From Anaerolineae bacterium (lineage in GTDB: Bacteria; Chloroflexota; Anaerolineae; 4572-78; J111): a DNA stretch of 5,569 nt. The notes beneath the pieces are model-generated. The model was not told where the DNA came from. It saw only the letters and a program-made list of their open reading frames with translations, and made no database searches. The stretch lies in NCBI GenBank assembly GCA_020433785.1, contig JAGRCC010000284.1:1-5569 (forward strand), in the 5' to 3' direction. Shown here piece after piece: positions 1 to 4,867 of the stretch (its first letter is position 1; each line of letters starts with the position of its first letter). Both the position numbers and the translations under genes were made by a program.

Positions 1-374
1 CGGCCATACTTTTCGATGGAGAACTTCTTTGTTTTGGCCACATTGGGCGCGGGGCGCCACGAGACGGCGAAGCAAGGAATTTTTCGTTGCCCACGTCCTC
101 GAGAGCGGATAAAAGTTTCTGAAACACCAACAACACCGGTGCTGTTGTTTTTCTGGGGTTTGTCGCGGAACCCTTTGGTTAAGGGTGAAGCTTCGACCGG
201 ATATTTTTCGTTAAACCGGCGTTTATAATCTTTGGCTGCTTCTAAGGCTTCTGTTTGGCTCTGATAGCGACTGTCGCTGAAAAACTTGGAATACGTTTCT
301 CCGTCGCGATACATTCTGAGAAACCAACCGTGAGTTCCATTAGAATCGATGCGACTAATATTCTTGACAGCCAT
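1..374 (-). CDS. AP2-domain DNA-binding protein, C-terminus beyond the window edge
   Basis: A reading frame starts with ATG at 374-372 and stays open for 124 codons to the left edge, so the C-terminus is missing. Two AP2-like modules are visible. Module 1 (about residues 6-54) has HGWFLRMYRDG, then SKFFSD, then a helix TEALEAAKDYKRRF, giving the three-strand plus helix order of an AP2 fold. Module 2 (from about residue 76) begins NNSTGVVGVS, continues with CFAVSW and ends in KKFSIEKYG. The GV-x-GV, W-centred strand and K-x-FS-x-x-KYG pattern is typical of bacterial AP2 domains (Pfam AP2), and the helix of module 2 would lie outside the window. AP2 domains bind DNA; in bacteria they occur alone or fused to HNH homing endonucleases. 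No HNH residues are visible in this part. A purine-rich ribosome site (AGAGG followed by a G run, about 381-389) precedes the ATG. The family call is firm. The target and role are unknown: a small regulator or an HNH-associated protein are both possible. Confidence 0.85.
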   Translation of the reverse strand, partial: MAVKNISRIDSNGTHGWFLRMYRDGETYSKFFSDSRYQSQTEALEAAKDYKRRFNEKYPVEASPLTKGFRDKPQKNNSTGVVGVSETFIRSRGRGQRKIPCFAVSWRPAPNVAKTKKFSIEKYG

Positions 375-414
375 CCTGGCCCCCCCTCTGCAACCTTGCA
401 TTTGTTATTATTCT

Positions 415-443
415 ATTATAACGAGTTTAAATAAGAATGAAAA
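415..443 (-). promoter_or_regulatory. sigma70-type promoter of the AP2 gene
   Basis: Read on the minus strand, a perfect -10 box TATAAT (420-415) lies 17 bases after TTTTCA (443-438), which matches four of six positions of the -35 consensus. The start codon is about 40 bases further on, leaving room for a short leader with the ribosome site. The AT-rich setting contrasts with the GC-rich genes around it. It lies between two minus-strand genes, so the AP2 gene probably has its own promoter. Confidence 0.55.
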
Positions 444-564
444 TGAGATTAAAAATCTTGGCGAGGCTAAAGGGCCGCCAGATAGTTAGCCGAGGCAAAG
501 CGGTTCTAATTACTGGGGCGTTCATTGGCAGTGTCGATTACGATCCGGCCAGCGTCTAGACCGA

Positions 565-1332
565 TCAATCCTTCTCTTCATATATCAGAAAATACCACGT
601 GGGCGAATAGATATCGAAATTGTAGATCACCGGGGGGCTAACGGGGGTATTGGCCCCGTCAACCAATTGGAGCGTCCATTGGCCGGGCGGCGAGTTGGGC
701 ACTTGGAACTTAACATTGCCGGCTTTGTAATGCATCGCGCCGCTGTTTTCGGTCCAATCGCCGGCGCTAACCGGCGATTCGACTTGCAAGCCGCTGTCGA
801 GCGTACCGATGACTCGGTAGCCACTCATCGGTTTGTTCTTTTGGTTGATAATTGCCACAAACACATCAAAGTTGTAGTGGTTAGTGGGGAAGGTTAGATT
901 TTCCTTAATAGCGAAGGGAAATTCGGGCGGCAAAGGTGTGGGCGTATCGGTGGGCGGCGGTGTTTCTGTCGGCGGCGGGGGCGGCGCGGTTGGTGGTACG
1001 GAGGTGGCGGTTGGTTCCGGCGTATCCGTGGGAACGACGGTGGCGGTGGGGGTGTCGCTGGGGACGGGGCTGGCCGTGTTGGTGGGCAGCAGCGTGGGGG
1101 TGGCGGTGGGCGGCACCGTGGCGGTGTTGGTCGGCAGGGTCGGCACCTTGGCCACCGAAATCTCTTGGCGAACCGGCCGGGCGCTGTCATCGGCCCGCGC
1201 GGTGATATCATCGCGGACCACCCAGAAGGTTAGCCCGGAACCAAACAGCACGATGCCCGCGCCTAAGCACAGCCCAATGACCGCGATGCTGATGACAATG
1301 ATATAGAGTTTGGTCGAATTGTTACTGTTCAC
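565..1332 (-). CDS. membrane-anchored protein with Thr/Pro-rich stalk and extracytoplasmic C-terminal domain
   Basis: This 255-residue protein has three parts. A short polar N-terminus leads into one hydrophobic segment (about residues 9-38), which is most simply an uncleaved membrane anchor. A Cys at residue 22 is preceded by Leu rather than Gly or Ala, so it does not fit a lipobox. Residues about 63-136 form a Pro/Thr stalk of the PTATPT / PTDTPEP type ending in runs of proline. Residues about 138-255 form a compact domain rich in predicted strands (FDVFVAIINQ, YRVIGTLDSGLQV, GQWTLQLVDG, PVIYNFDIYSP), resembling an immunoglobulin-like or beta-sandwich fold. Such architectures display a domain outside the cell and are common in Chloroflexota. 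No catalytic motif is seen. The start is GTG at 1332. The frame is open further upstream but shows no ATG, GTG or TTG before the stop near 1444, and the ribosome site is weak (GATAAG). The stop is TGA at 567-565. Function unknown; the beta-sandwich may bind sugar or protein. Confidence 0.75.
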   Translation of the reverse strand: MNSNNSTKLYIIVISIAVIGLCLGAGIVLFGSGLTFWVVRDDITARADDSARPVRQEISVAKVPTLPTNTATVPPTATPTLLPTNTASPVPSDTPTATVVPTDTPEPTATSVPPTAPPPPPTETPPPTDTPTPLPPEFPFAIKENLTFPTNHYNFDVFVAIINQKNKPMSGYRVIGTLDSGLQVESPVSAGDWTENSGAMHYKAGNVKFQVPNSPPGQWTLQLVDGANTPVSPPVIYNFDIYSPTWYFLIYEEKD

Positions 1333-1402
1333 TGTATAACTTATCGTTGGTAAAGCTTTAATGCCGCAGCCGATTAACCTGCTAAGGAAAACGCCGTAGG
1401 CC

Positions 1403-1427
1403 GGGGGGCATGGGGGTAGCGCCCCCC
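1403..1427. repeat. G/C-tract inverted repeat
   Basis: GGGGGGC (1403-1409) and GCCCCCC (1421-1427) form a perfect 7-bp GC stem with an 11-base loop that itself carries GGGGG. It has no T tract on either side, so it is not a standard intrinsic terminator. It lies about 70 bases upstream of the start of the stalk protein gene and would be in that gene's leader if transcription starts at the candidate promoter near 1691. Confidence 0.5.
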
Positions 1428-1454
1428 AATTCTTCCCTTTTCCTTATGGTAAGA

Positions 1455-1471
1455 ACGATGCATTGCATCGT
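1455..1471. repeat. 17-bp palindrome in the intergenic region
   Basis: ACGATGCA-T-TGCATCGT is a palindrome with perfect 8-base arms around one central base. Its size and symmetry suit a dimeric regulator site, but it is not near a recognised promoter and could be part of the adjoining repeat-rich DNA. Confidence 0.4.
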
Positions 1472-1476
1472 GGAAT

Positions 1477-1688
1477 GCTGAGTTCGGAAATAGACATACG
1501 TCATGTCATTTCGAAGCGTTAGCGGAGAAATCCCTGTGACACCACAATGAAAAAGGGGCTAGCGGGGAAAAATTAAGGCGACAACGCTTATTTTTCTCCG
1601 GCAAAAGCTTGATTTATTGGAATGTCTGAGGGATTTCTTCGCCTCCGGCTCCGAAATGACATGTTCCACTTTAATTATCGAACTCAGC
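1477..1688. repeat. nested palindromic (MITE-like) element, copy 1
   Basis: Three inverted repeats are nested here. The outer arms are a perfect 10 bp: GCTGAGTTCG (1477-1486) and CGAACTCAGC (1679-1688). The middle arms are imperfect and about 34 bases long, 1502-1535 and 1629-1663. Both start CATGTCATTTCG and end GAAATCCCT when read inward. The inner hairpin at 1564-1599 pairs a GGGGAAAAAT strand with ATTTTTCTCC around an ACAA loop, with two small bulges. The TGTCATTTCG...GAAATCCC ends recur at 4600-4700, so this is a dispersed repeat family. There is no transposase and no clear target-site duplication, so it is non-autonomous at best. I infer a MITE or REP-like element. A minus-strand frame through it (1559-1804) needs a TTG start and is not supported. 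Confidence 0.7.
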
Positions 1689-1690
1689 CT

Positions 1691-1718
1691 ATTATACTCC
1701 TTGACCGGGGAGATGCAA
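1691..1718 (-). promoter_or_regulatory. candidate promoter for the stalk protein gene
   Basis: Read on the minus strand, a perfect TATAAT (1696-1691) lies 16 bases after TTGCAT (1718-1713), which matches three of six positions of the -35 consensus. It points toward the gene starting at 1332, but transcription would pass through the palindromic element first, giving a leader of about 350 bases. The -10 match is good and the distance is a weakness, so this is only a candidate. Confidence 0.3.
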
Positions 1719-1729
1719 TCGACCTCAAT

Positions 1730-1826
1730 AGATTGGTCCAGTTTCCTTAATCGGCGGTAGCGCCACCCGACTAGTTCGCTCATTCGAGCCACTTTCTTGA
1801 TCAAATAGCCGTAACTGGACCAATCT
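1730..1826. repeat. 14-bp perfect inverted repeat with 69-base spacer
   Basis: AGATTGGTCCAGTT (1730-1743) and AACTGGACCAATCT (1813-1826) are exact reverse complements. The pair lies between the minus promoter candidate (1691-1718) and the plus promoter of the DUF350 gene (1866-1894), outside both predicted transcripts. It could be a pair of operator half-sites that loop, or the ends of a small 97-bp element. The spacer holds no recognisable gene. Confidence 0.65.
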
Positions 1827-1865
1827 TAGGATGGGCCGAGCATTACCGGGTGGAATCACCGTCGA

Positions 1866-1894
1866 TTGGCTAATTATTGGCCCCGTGATATAAT
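1866..1894 (+). promoter_or_regulatory. extended -10 promoter of the DUF350 operon
   Basis: A perfect TATAAT at 1889-1894 is preceded by TG one base upstream (TGATATAAT), which is an extended -10. TTGGCT at 1866-1871 sits at the ideal 17-base spacing and matches three of six -35 positions. Transcription would start near 1900, leaving a leader of about 30 bases that contains AAAAGGAG, six bases before the ATG. Confidence 0.65.
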
Positions 1895-1930
1895 ATCTAG
1901 CTGCTTAACTTTGCATAAAAGGAGCCGCCA

Positions 1931-2422
1931 ATGGCTCAATTTGGCCAGCTTTTTGTCAGCGTGGCGAATATTATCATCGCCGTCATTTTGGGCGTGGTCG
2001 CCTCCTATATTGGGGTGTGGCTGTTTACAAAATCAACCCGCCATCTGGATGATTGGGGCGAAGTACGGCGGGGCAATGTAGGTATGGGCATCGTGATGGG
2101 GTCGATCATCGTCGGTATCGCGCTGATACTCAAGCCGGCGGTTGACCTGCCGCTAACCAGCGAGATGGCGAATCCGTTCCTGATCCTGGTGGGCGAAATG
2201 GCCGGGATCGTGCTGGGCCTATTTTTAGCGATGTCAGCGATTGTCTTCTCTCTGGGCGTGTTTGATCGCCTGGTGGGTGACATTGACGAACTATCTGAAT
2301 TACAGCGAGGTAACACTGCGGTGGCGGTGATTATGGCGGCGGTCGTCTTGGCCGTCTCCTATTTAATTTCCGGCGCGGTGGCCTCGATTATCCGGTGGTT
2401 TACAACGTTTCTGGGAACCTGA
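1931..2422 (+). CDS. DUF350 family integral membrane protein
   Basis: This 163-residue protein has four hydrophobic segments, at about 9-32, 50-68, 84-110 and 128-152. It is built as two similar halves, as is usual in the DUF350 family (Pfam PF03994, which includes E. coli YjfL). Each half has a polar loop with an Arg-Gly-Asn motif right before a membrane helix: DDWGEVRRGNVGMG (RGN at 47-49) and ELSELQRGNTAVAV (RGN at 126-128). This pairing is diagnostic. The molecular function of DUF350 proteins is not established; they are inner-membrane proteins often found next to small unknown genes. The ATG is supported by AAAAGGAG at 1917-1924. The next gene starts 18 bases after the TGA, so the two are very likely co-transcribed from the extended -10 promoter at 1889 and end at the terminator at 2894-2926. 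The family call is confident, the role is not known. Confidence 0.9.
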   Translation: MAQFGQLFVSVANIIIAVILGVVASYIGVWLFTKSTRHLDDWGEVRRGNVGMGIVMGSIIVGIALILKPAVDLPLTSEMANPFLILVGEMAGIVLGLFLAMSAIVFSLGVFDRLVGDIDELSELQRGNTAVAVIMAAVVLAVSYLISGAVASIIRWFTTFLGT

Positions 2423-2440
2423 CCGAGTAAAGGGTAAACG

Positions 2441-2770
2441 ATGAGTCTGAAGTTGCTGCTGTCGTACAATATTAAACCAAATCGAGAAGCCGAGTACTAC
2501 CGGTTCGTACTGGGCGAATTTTTACCGGAGTTGCAGAACATTGGCCTGTTGATGGATGAAGGCTGGCACACCGCCTACGGCGACTATCCCATCCGGCTGC
2601 TGGTTTTTCGCACCCAAGACGGCGTGGAGATGACCGATATCCTCACCAGCAGTCAATGGGGCGAAAATAAAAAGAAACTGCTCAAGTTTGTGCGCGATTA
2701 CGAGGAAAGAGTCGTGCCGGCCAAAAACGTGTTTCAGTTTTTTATTCCGTCTAGCCGCGATGATGATTAA
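2441..2770 (+). CDS. small alpha/beta protein, possibly a dimeric alpha-beta barrel (ABM/Dabb-like) fold
   Basis: This 109-residue soluble protein has no signal peptide or membrane segment. The order of likely elements is strand (residues 3-10, LKLLLSYN), helix (14-35), strand (38-46, ending in WHTAYG), strand (50-58, IRLLVFRT), helices (60-91) and a last strand (94-102, KNVFQFFI). This beta-alpha-beta-beta-alpha-beta order suits a ferredoxin-like fold of the dimeric alpha-beta barrel type, found in antibiotic-biosynthesis monooxygenases and stress-response barrels. The fold is inferred from pattern only. I recognise no active-site signature, and an enzyme activity should not be assumed. The tail SSRDDD is acidic. 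The start is ATG with AAAGGG at 2429-2434, six bases upstream. It lies 18 bases after the DUF350 gene, so a role linked to that membrane protein is plausible but untested. Confidence 0.8.
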   Translation: MSLKLLLSYNIKPNREAEYYRFVLGEFLPELQNIGLLMDEGWHTAYGDYPIRLLVFRTQDGVEMTDILTSSQWGENKKKLLKFVRDYEERVVPAKNVFQFFIPSSRDDD

Positions 2771-2777
2771 TTTTTAA

Positions 2778-2873
2778 GTAGGCCAAGTCGCCGGACTTAC
2801 CCTACAAAATGTAGCGGAGCGACAAAGCTTGCTTTGTCATTCATAATCAGGTCAAAGTAAACTTTGACGCTCC
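2778..2873 (+). repeat. cluster of hairpins including a three-way-junction repeat
   Basis: Three structures follow the small gene. First, GTAGG (2778-2782) with CCTAC (2801-2805) encloses AAGTC-GCCG-GACTT. Second, CTACA-AAA-TGTAG spans 2802-2814 and competes with the first. Third, outer arms GGAGCG (2816-2821) and CGCTCC (2868-2873) enclose two near-perfect palindromes, GACAAAGC-TT-GCTTTGTC (2821-2838) and GTCAAAGT-AA-ACTTTGAC (2851-2868). Together these give a cloverleaf-like three-way junction. It lies in the 3' untranslated part of the operon transcript. It may protect the RNA end or be a REP-type mobile repeat; I cannot distinguish these. Confidence 0.65.
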
Positions 2874-2893
2874 AAACCATCATTTTCAAGGAA

Positions 2894-2926
2894 GCCCAAA
2901 GATCATTTTGGGCGTTTTATTTTTTA
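2894..2926 (+). terminator. rho-independent terminator of the DUF350 operon
   Basis: The stem GCCCAAA (2894-2900) pairs exactly with TTTGGGC (2907-2913) around the loop GATCAT, followed by GTTTTATTTTTT. A 7-bp stem plus a long T run is the classic form. On the minus strand the same stem is followed by TTCCTTG, which is a poor T tract, so it mainly stops plus-strand transcription coming from the operon. Confidence 0.88.
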
Positions 2927-2940
2927 AACGTAAGGCAAAA

Positions 2941-2984
2941 ACCAACCCACCATCCAACCAACCCACCAACCAATCATCCATCCC
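2941..2984. repeat. degenerate CCAA/CCAC/CATC low-complexity tract
   Basis: The plus strand is a run of 4-base units of the ACCA, CCAT and CCAC type with no G, so the minus strand is a run of GGTT, GGAT and GGTG units. It directly abuts the stop codon of the methyltransferase gene, on its 3' side. The many GG pairs on the minus strand could form a two-layer G-quadruplex in that transcript. Replication slippage is the likely origin. Confidence 0.6.
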
Positions 2985-4541
2985 CTACCGCCGTCTAGCC
3001 ACGACCCTTATCCTCCGGCACGTTAATTCCTCAGCACCATAATCCTCAGGCAGCGTGGCGCGAACTTCGGGCGTGAGCAACGTCTGGGCTTGAGGATCGT
3101 TTTCGGGTAGCCACTGCTCTATATTGAAGTGGTGGCCGATAGCTGTCTTGAACCGCGCCTCGCGCCATTTATTGAGCGGCTGGCTCGTATCGGCGATGAA
3201 CGTGGGGTGCAGATGCCCCCACGGCGGATCGACCAGTTCACCAGCCCCGTACAGGCTGGCGTAGGGCCGGATATCGGCCAGCAGCAACCCGCCGGGTTTG
3301 AGTACGCGCGCGGCTTCGGCCAGCAGCCCGGCCACATCCGGGGCATGCTGTAAGTAATCGTGGCAGATAACCGCATCGAAACGACCGTCAGGCCGTTTGA
3401 GGCGGGTCGGGTCGGCCAGCTCAATTTTAACCTTGCCCCAATTGAGGCTCACCCCGGCCTGCTGAGCTAGTGCGGCGTAATAACTAGCGGTCGCCTCCTG
3501 CCAGGCGCTCTTATACTTGTTGCGCTTGAACCACGACATCAACCCCGGCAGCGGCAGATAACCCGGCGGTATGTCCACATCGACGCCCAGAGTATCATAC
3601 CCCGCCGCGGCCAGCAGCACCGTCTGGCCGGCCAGCGGCCCACAGGCCAGATCGAGCAGTTTAGCCGAGCCGGACTTCAAGCCTGCCTGTTCCAGACAAG
3701 CCCGCGTGAGTTTGAACGTTTCGACCTCCTCCGGGACCTGTTTGACCGCGTCGGCCAGATGGCCGTAATCCGGCGGGTTAGTAAAGACGGTCTCGACAAC
3801 CGCCGCCAGATCAGGGTGACCGAAATCGGCCAGGATGGTTTTGACCTGGTCATTAGGGCAATCGGCAATCAGTTGGGTTAGGGCCGTCAGGCCGTTGGCT
3901 TCGGCCGCGGCCTCGGTCAGCAGCCGGTTATCGGCGGGCGACAGCCGGGCCGCGCCGTCGATCAGATCGCGTAGGTAGGCCAGCCCCTGCGGTGGGTTGT
4001 AAGCCGCGGCGTACCAACTCGCCGCCAGCAGCCGCCAGGGGCGCAGGCGTTGGCTCTTATCCTCAGCCGTGCTTTGGCCAAAAATATCGAGCCAGACGCC
4101 GGTTTTGGGATGGGTCGGCTGGGTCAGCAGCGCTTTCATCAAGGGCGGCAGGCGGTGCTGGGCCGGAATGGGGCGAAAATCTTGAAAAAAAGTTTTCAGC
4201 TGCTCGTCTTGAGCGTCGACCATCCAGTTGGCCACCTGCACGTGAGCGCTGAAATCATCGACCGCCTCGATCAGAATCTGGCTTAGGTGGACGGACATGA
4301 CCGGCTCTTGCATATTGAGCCACATCAAATACGGCCAGCCCTGCTCCACATCGAACTCCGCCGCCAGCCAGACCATACACAGTACGCGCCAGCGCATATC
4401 ATCGCCGGTGCTCATGTGGCCGCTGTTTTGGATTAGCTCGACCAACCACGGGCCGAGGGCCGGATCGCCGGGGTTTTGCAGCAGCCGCTGGATGTGCGCT
4501 TCGATATCGGCGGGGATGGGGTTGAGTGACGGTAGGGTCAT
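2985..4541 (-). CDS. class I SAM-dependent methyltransferase with duplicated helical N-terminal domain
   Basis: This 518-residue protein has a C-terminal methyltransferase and a long N-terminal part. The methyltransferase shows motif I LLDLACGPLAGQT (296-307), an acidic strand-2 end LGVDVD (318-323), RFDAVICHDYLQHAPD (387-402) and ARVLKPGGLLLADIRP (411-426). These are the SAM-binding and strand-5 signatures of the Rossmann-fold class I family. Between strands 2 and 3 there is an insert (about 324-367) rich in aromatic and basic residues that may form a substrate lid. The N-terminal part (about 16-247) is helical and consists of two 118-residue repeats in exact register: WRVLCMVWLAA (51-61) with WRLLAASWYAA (169-179), QGWPYL (67-72) with QGLAYL (185-190), and EQLKTFFQDF (113-122) with DQVKTILADF (231-240). 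The substrate is unknown. The ATG at 4541 has AAGGAC eight bases upstream. No terminator follows. The gene stands alone, with the palindromic repeat directly upstream. Confidence 0.88.
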   Translation of the reverse strand: MTLPSLNPIPADIEAHIQRLLQNPGDPALGPWLVELIQNSGHMSTGDDMRWRVLCMVWLAAEFDVEQGWPYLMWLNMQEPVMSVHLSQILIEAVDDFSAHVQVANWMVDAQDEQLKTFFQDFRPIPAQHRLPPLMKALLTQPTHPKTGVWLDIFGQSTAEDKSQRLRPWRLLAASWYAAAYNPPQGLAYLRDLIDGAARLSPADNRLLTEAAAEANGLTALTQLIADCPNDQVKTILADFGHPDLAAVVETVFTNPPDYGHLADAVKQVPEEVETFKLTRACLEQAGLKSGSAKLLDLACGPLAGQTVLLAAAGYDTLGVDVDIPPGYLPLPGLMSWFKRNKYKSAWQEATASYYAALAQQAGVSLNWGKVKIELADPTRLKRPDGRFDAVICHDYLQHAPDVAGLLAEAARVLKPGGLLLADIRPYASLYGAGELVDPPWGHLHPTFIADTSQPLNKWREARFKTAIGHHFNIEQWLPENDPQAQTLLTPEVRATLPEDYGAEELTCRRIRVVARRR

Positions 4542-4578
4542 AGGGTTTGGTCCTTGGATGAATGGTTTGGGAGTAAAG

Positions 4579-4607
4579 AAAATAGAACTACTCAGCCATC
4601 ATGTCAT
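4579..4607 (-). promoter_or_regulatory. candidate promoter with -35 box inside the palindromic repeat
   Basis: Read on the minus strand, ATGACA (4607-4602) matches five of six -35 positions and lies exactly 17 bases before TATTTT (4584-4579), which matches four of six -10 positions. The -35 hexamer is part of the repeat end AAATGACATG. Transcription would start about 30 bases before the methyltransferase ATG. The spacing and position fit, but the -10 is weak. Confidence 0.35.
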
Positions 4608-4700
4608 TTCGAGCGACGAAGGAGCGAGAAATCCCCTCAGAAGGGTGGTTGCAATCGAACGCTGTGGGGATTTCTCCGCCTGCGGCTACGAAATGACATG
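4600..4700. repeat. palindromic (MITE-like) element, copy 2
   Basis: The left arm 4600-4638 reads CATGTCATTTCG then GAGAAATCCCCT. The right arm 4662-4700 is its imperfect reverse complement, ending CGAAATGACATG. The ends match those of the copy at 1502-1663, while the middle differs in length and sequence and lacks the strong inner hairpin. The element is 101 bp. There is no transposase and no target duplication that I can see. It separates the methyltransferase gene from the nucleotidyltransferase gene. Confidence 0.75.
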
Positions 4701-4867
4701 CCTAAGCAGTTACAAGAAAATAATCCTTTCTACTCCCTGCTTACAACTTTCCTATAATAAGAATTTTGCGTGGGGAAATCAAATTTTGCAGTGGTAGGAG
4801 AAAATTTGGGTTTGCGGCTGAAAACCTCTGAGGAGCGACTTAAGTCGTGCGAACAGTTTAAGCCAGA
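4701..4867. other. gene-free stretch with a 12-bp palindrome
   Basis: This lies downstream of the nucleotidyltransferase gene on the minus strand. It holds a perfect palindrome CGACTTAAGTCG (4836-4847) preceded by GGAG; the GGAGCGAC start resembles the outer arm of the repeat at 2816. An isolated TATAAT at 4753-4758 has no good -35. No T-tracted hairpin is seen that would terminate the nucleotidyltransferase transcript. Confidence 0.45.

Noticed and set aside
16..228. Plus-strand 70-residue frame
   Set aside because: It lies wholly antisense to the AP2 gene, whose frame has clear domain motifs.
451..560. Possible tRNA-like segment (GGTTCTAATTAC resembling a T loop)
   Set aside because: No acceptor stem, D arm or anticodon arm could be paired at the right distances.
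884..1306. Plus-strand Gly/Val-rich 140-residue frame
   Set aside because: It is the antisense shadow of the Thr/Pro stalk; its repetitive composition follows from that coding.
1502..1663. CRISPR-like repeats because the TGTCATTTCG motif recurs
   Set aside because: The copies are terminal inverted repeats of single elements, not regularly spaced direct repeats.
1559..1804. Minus-strand 81-residue frame
   Set aside because: It starts at TTG without a ribosome site, and about half of it is encoded by the palindromic element.
4297..4797. Plus-strand 166-residue frame
   Set aside because: It runs antisense through the methyltransferase N-terminus and then through the palindromic repeat; no domain features.
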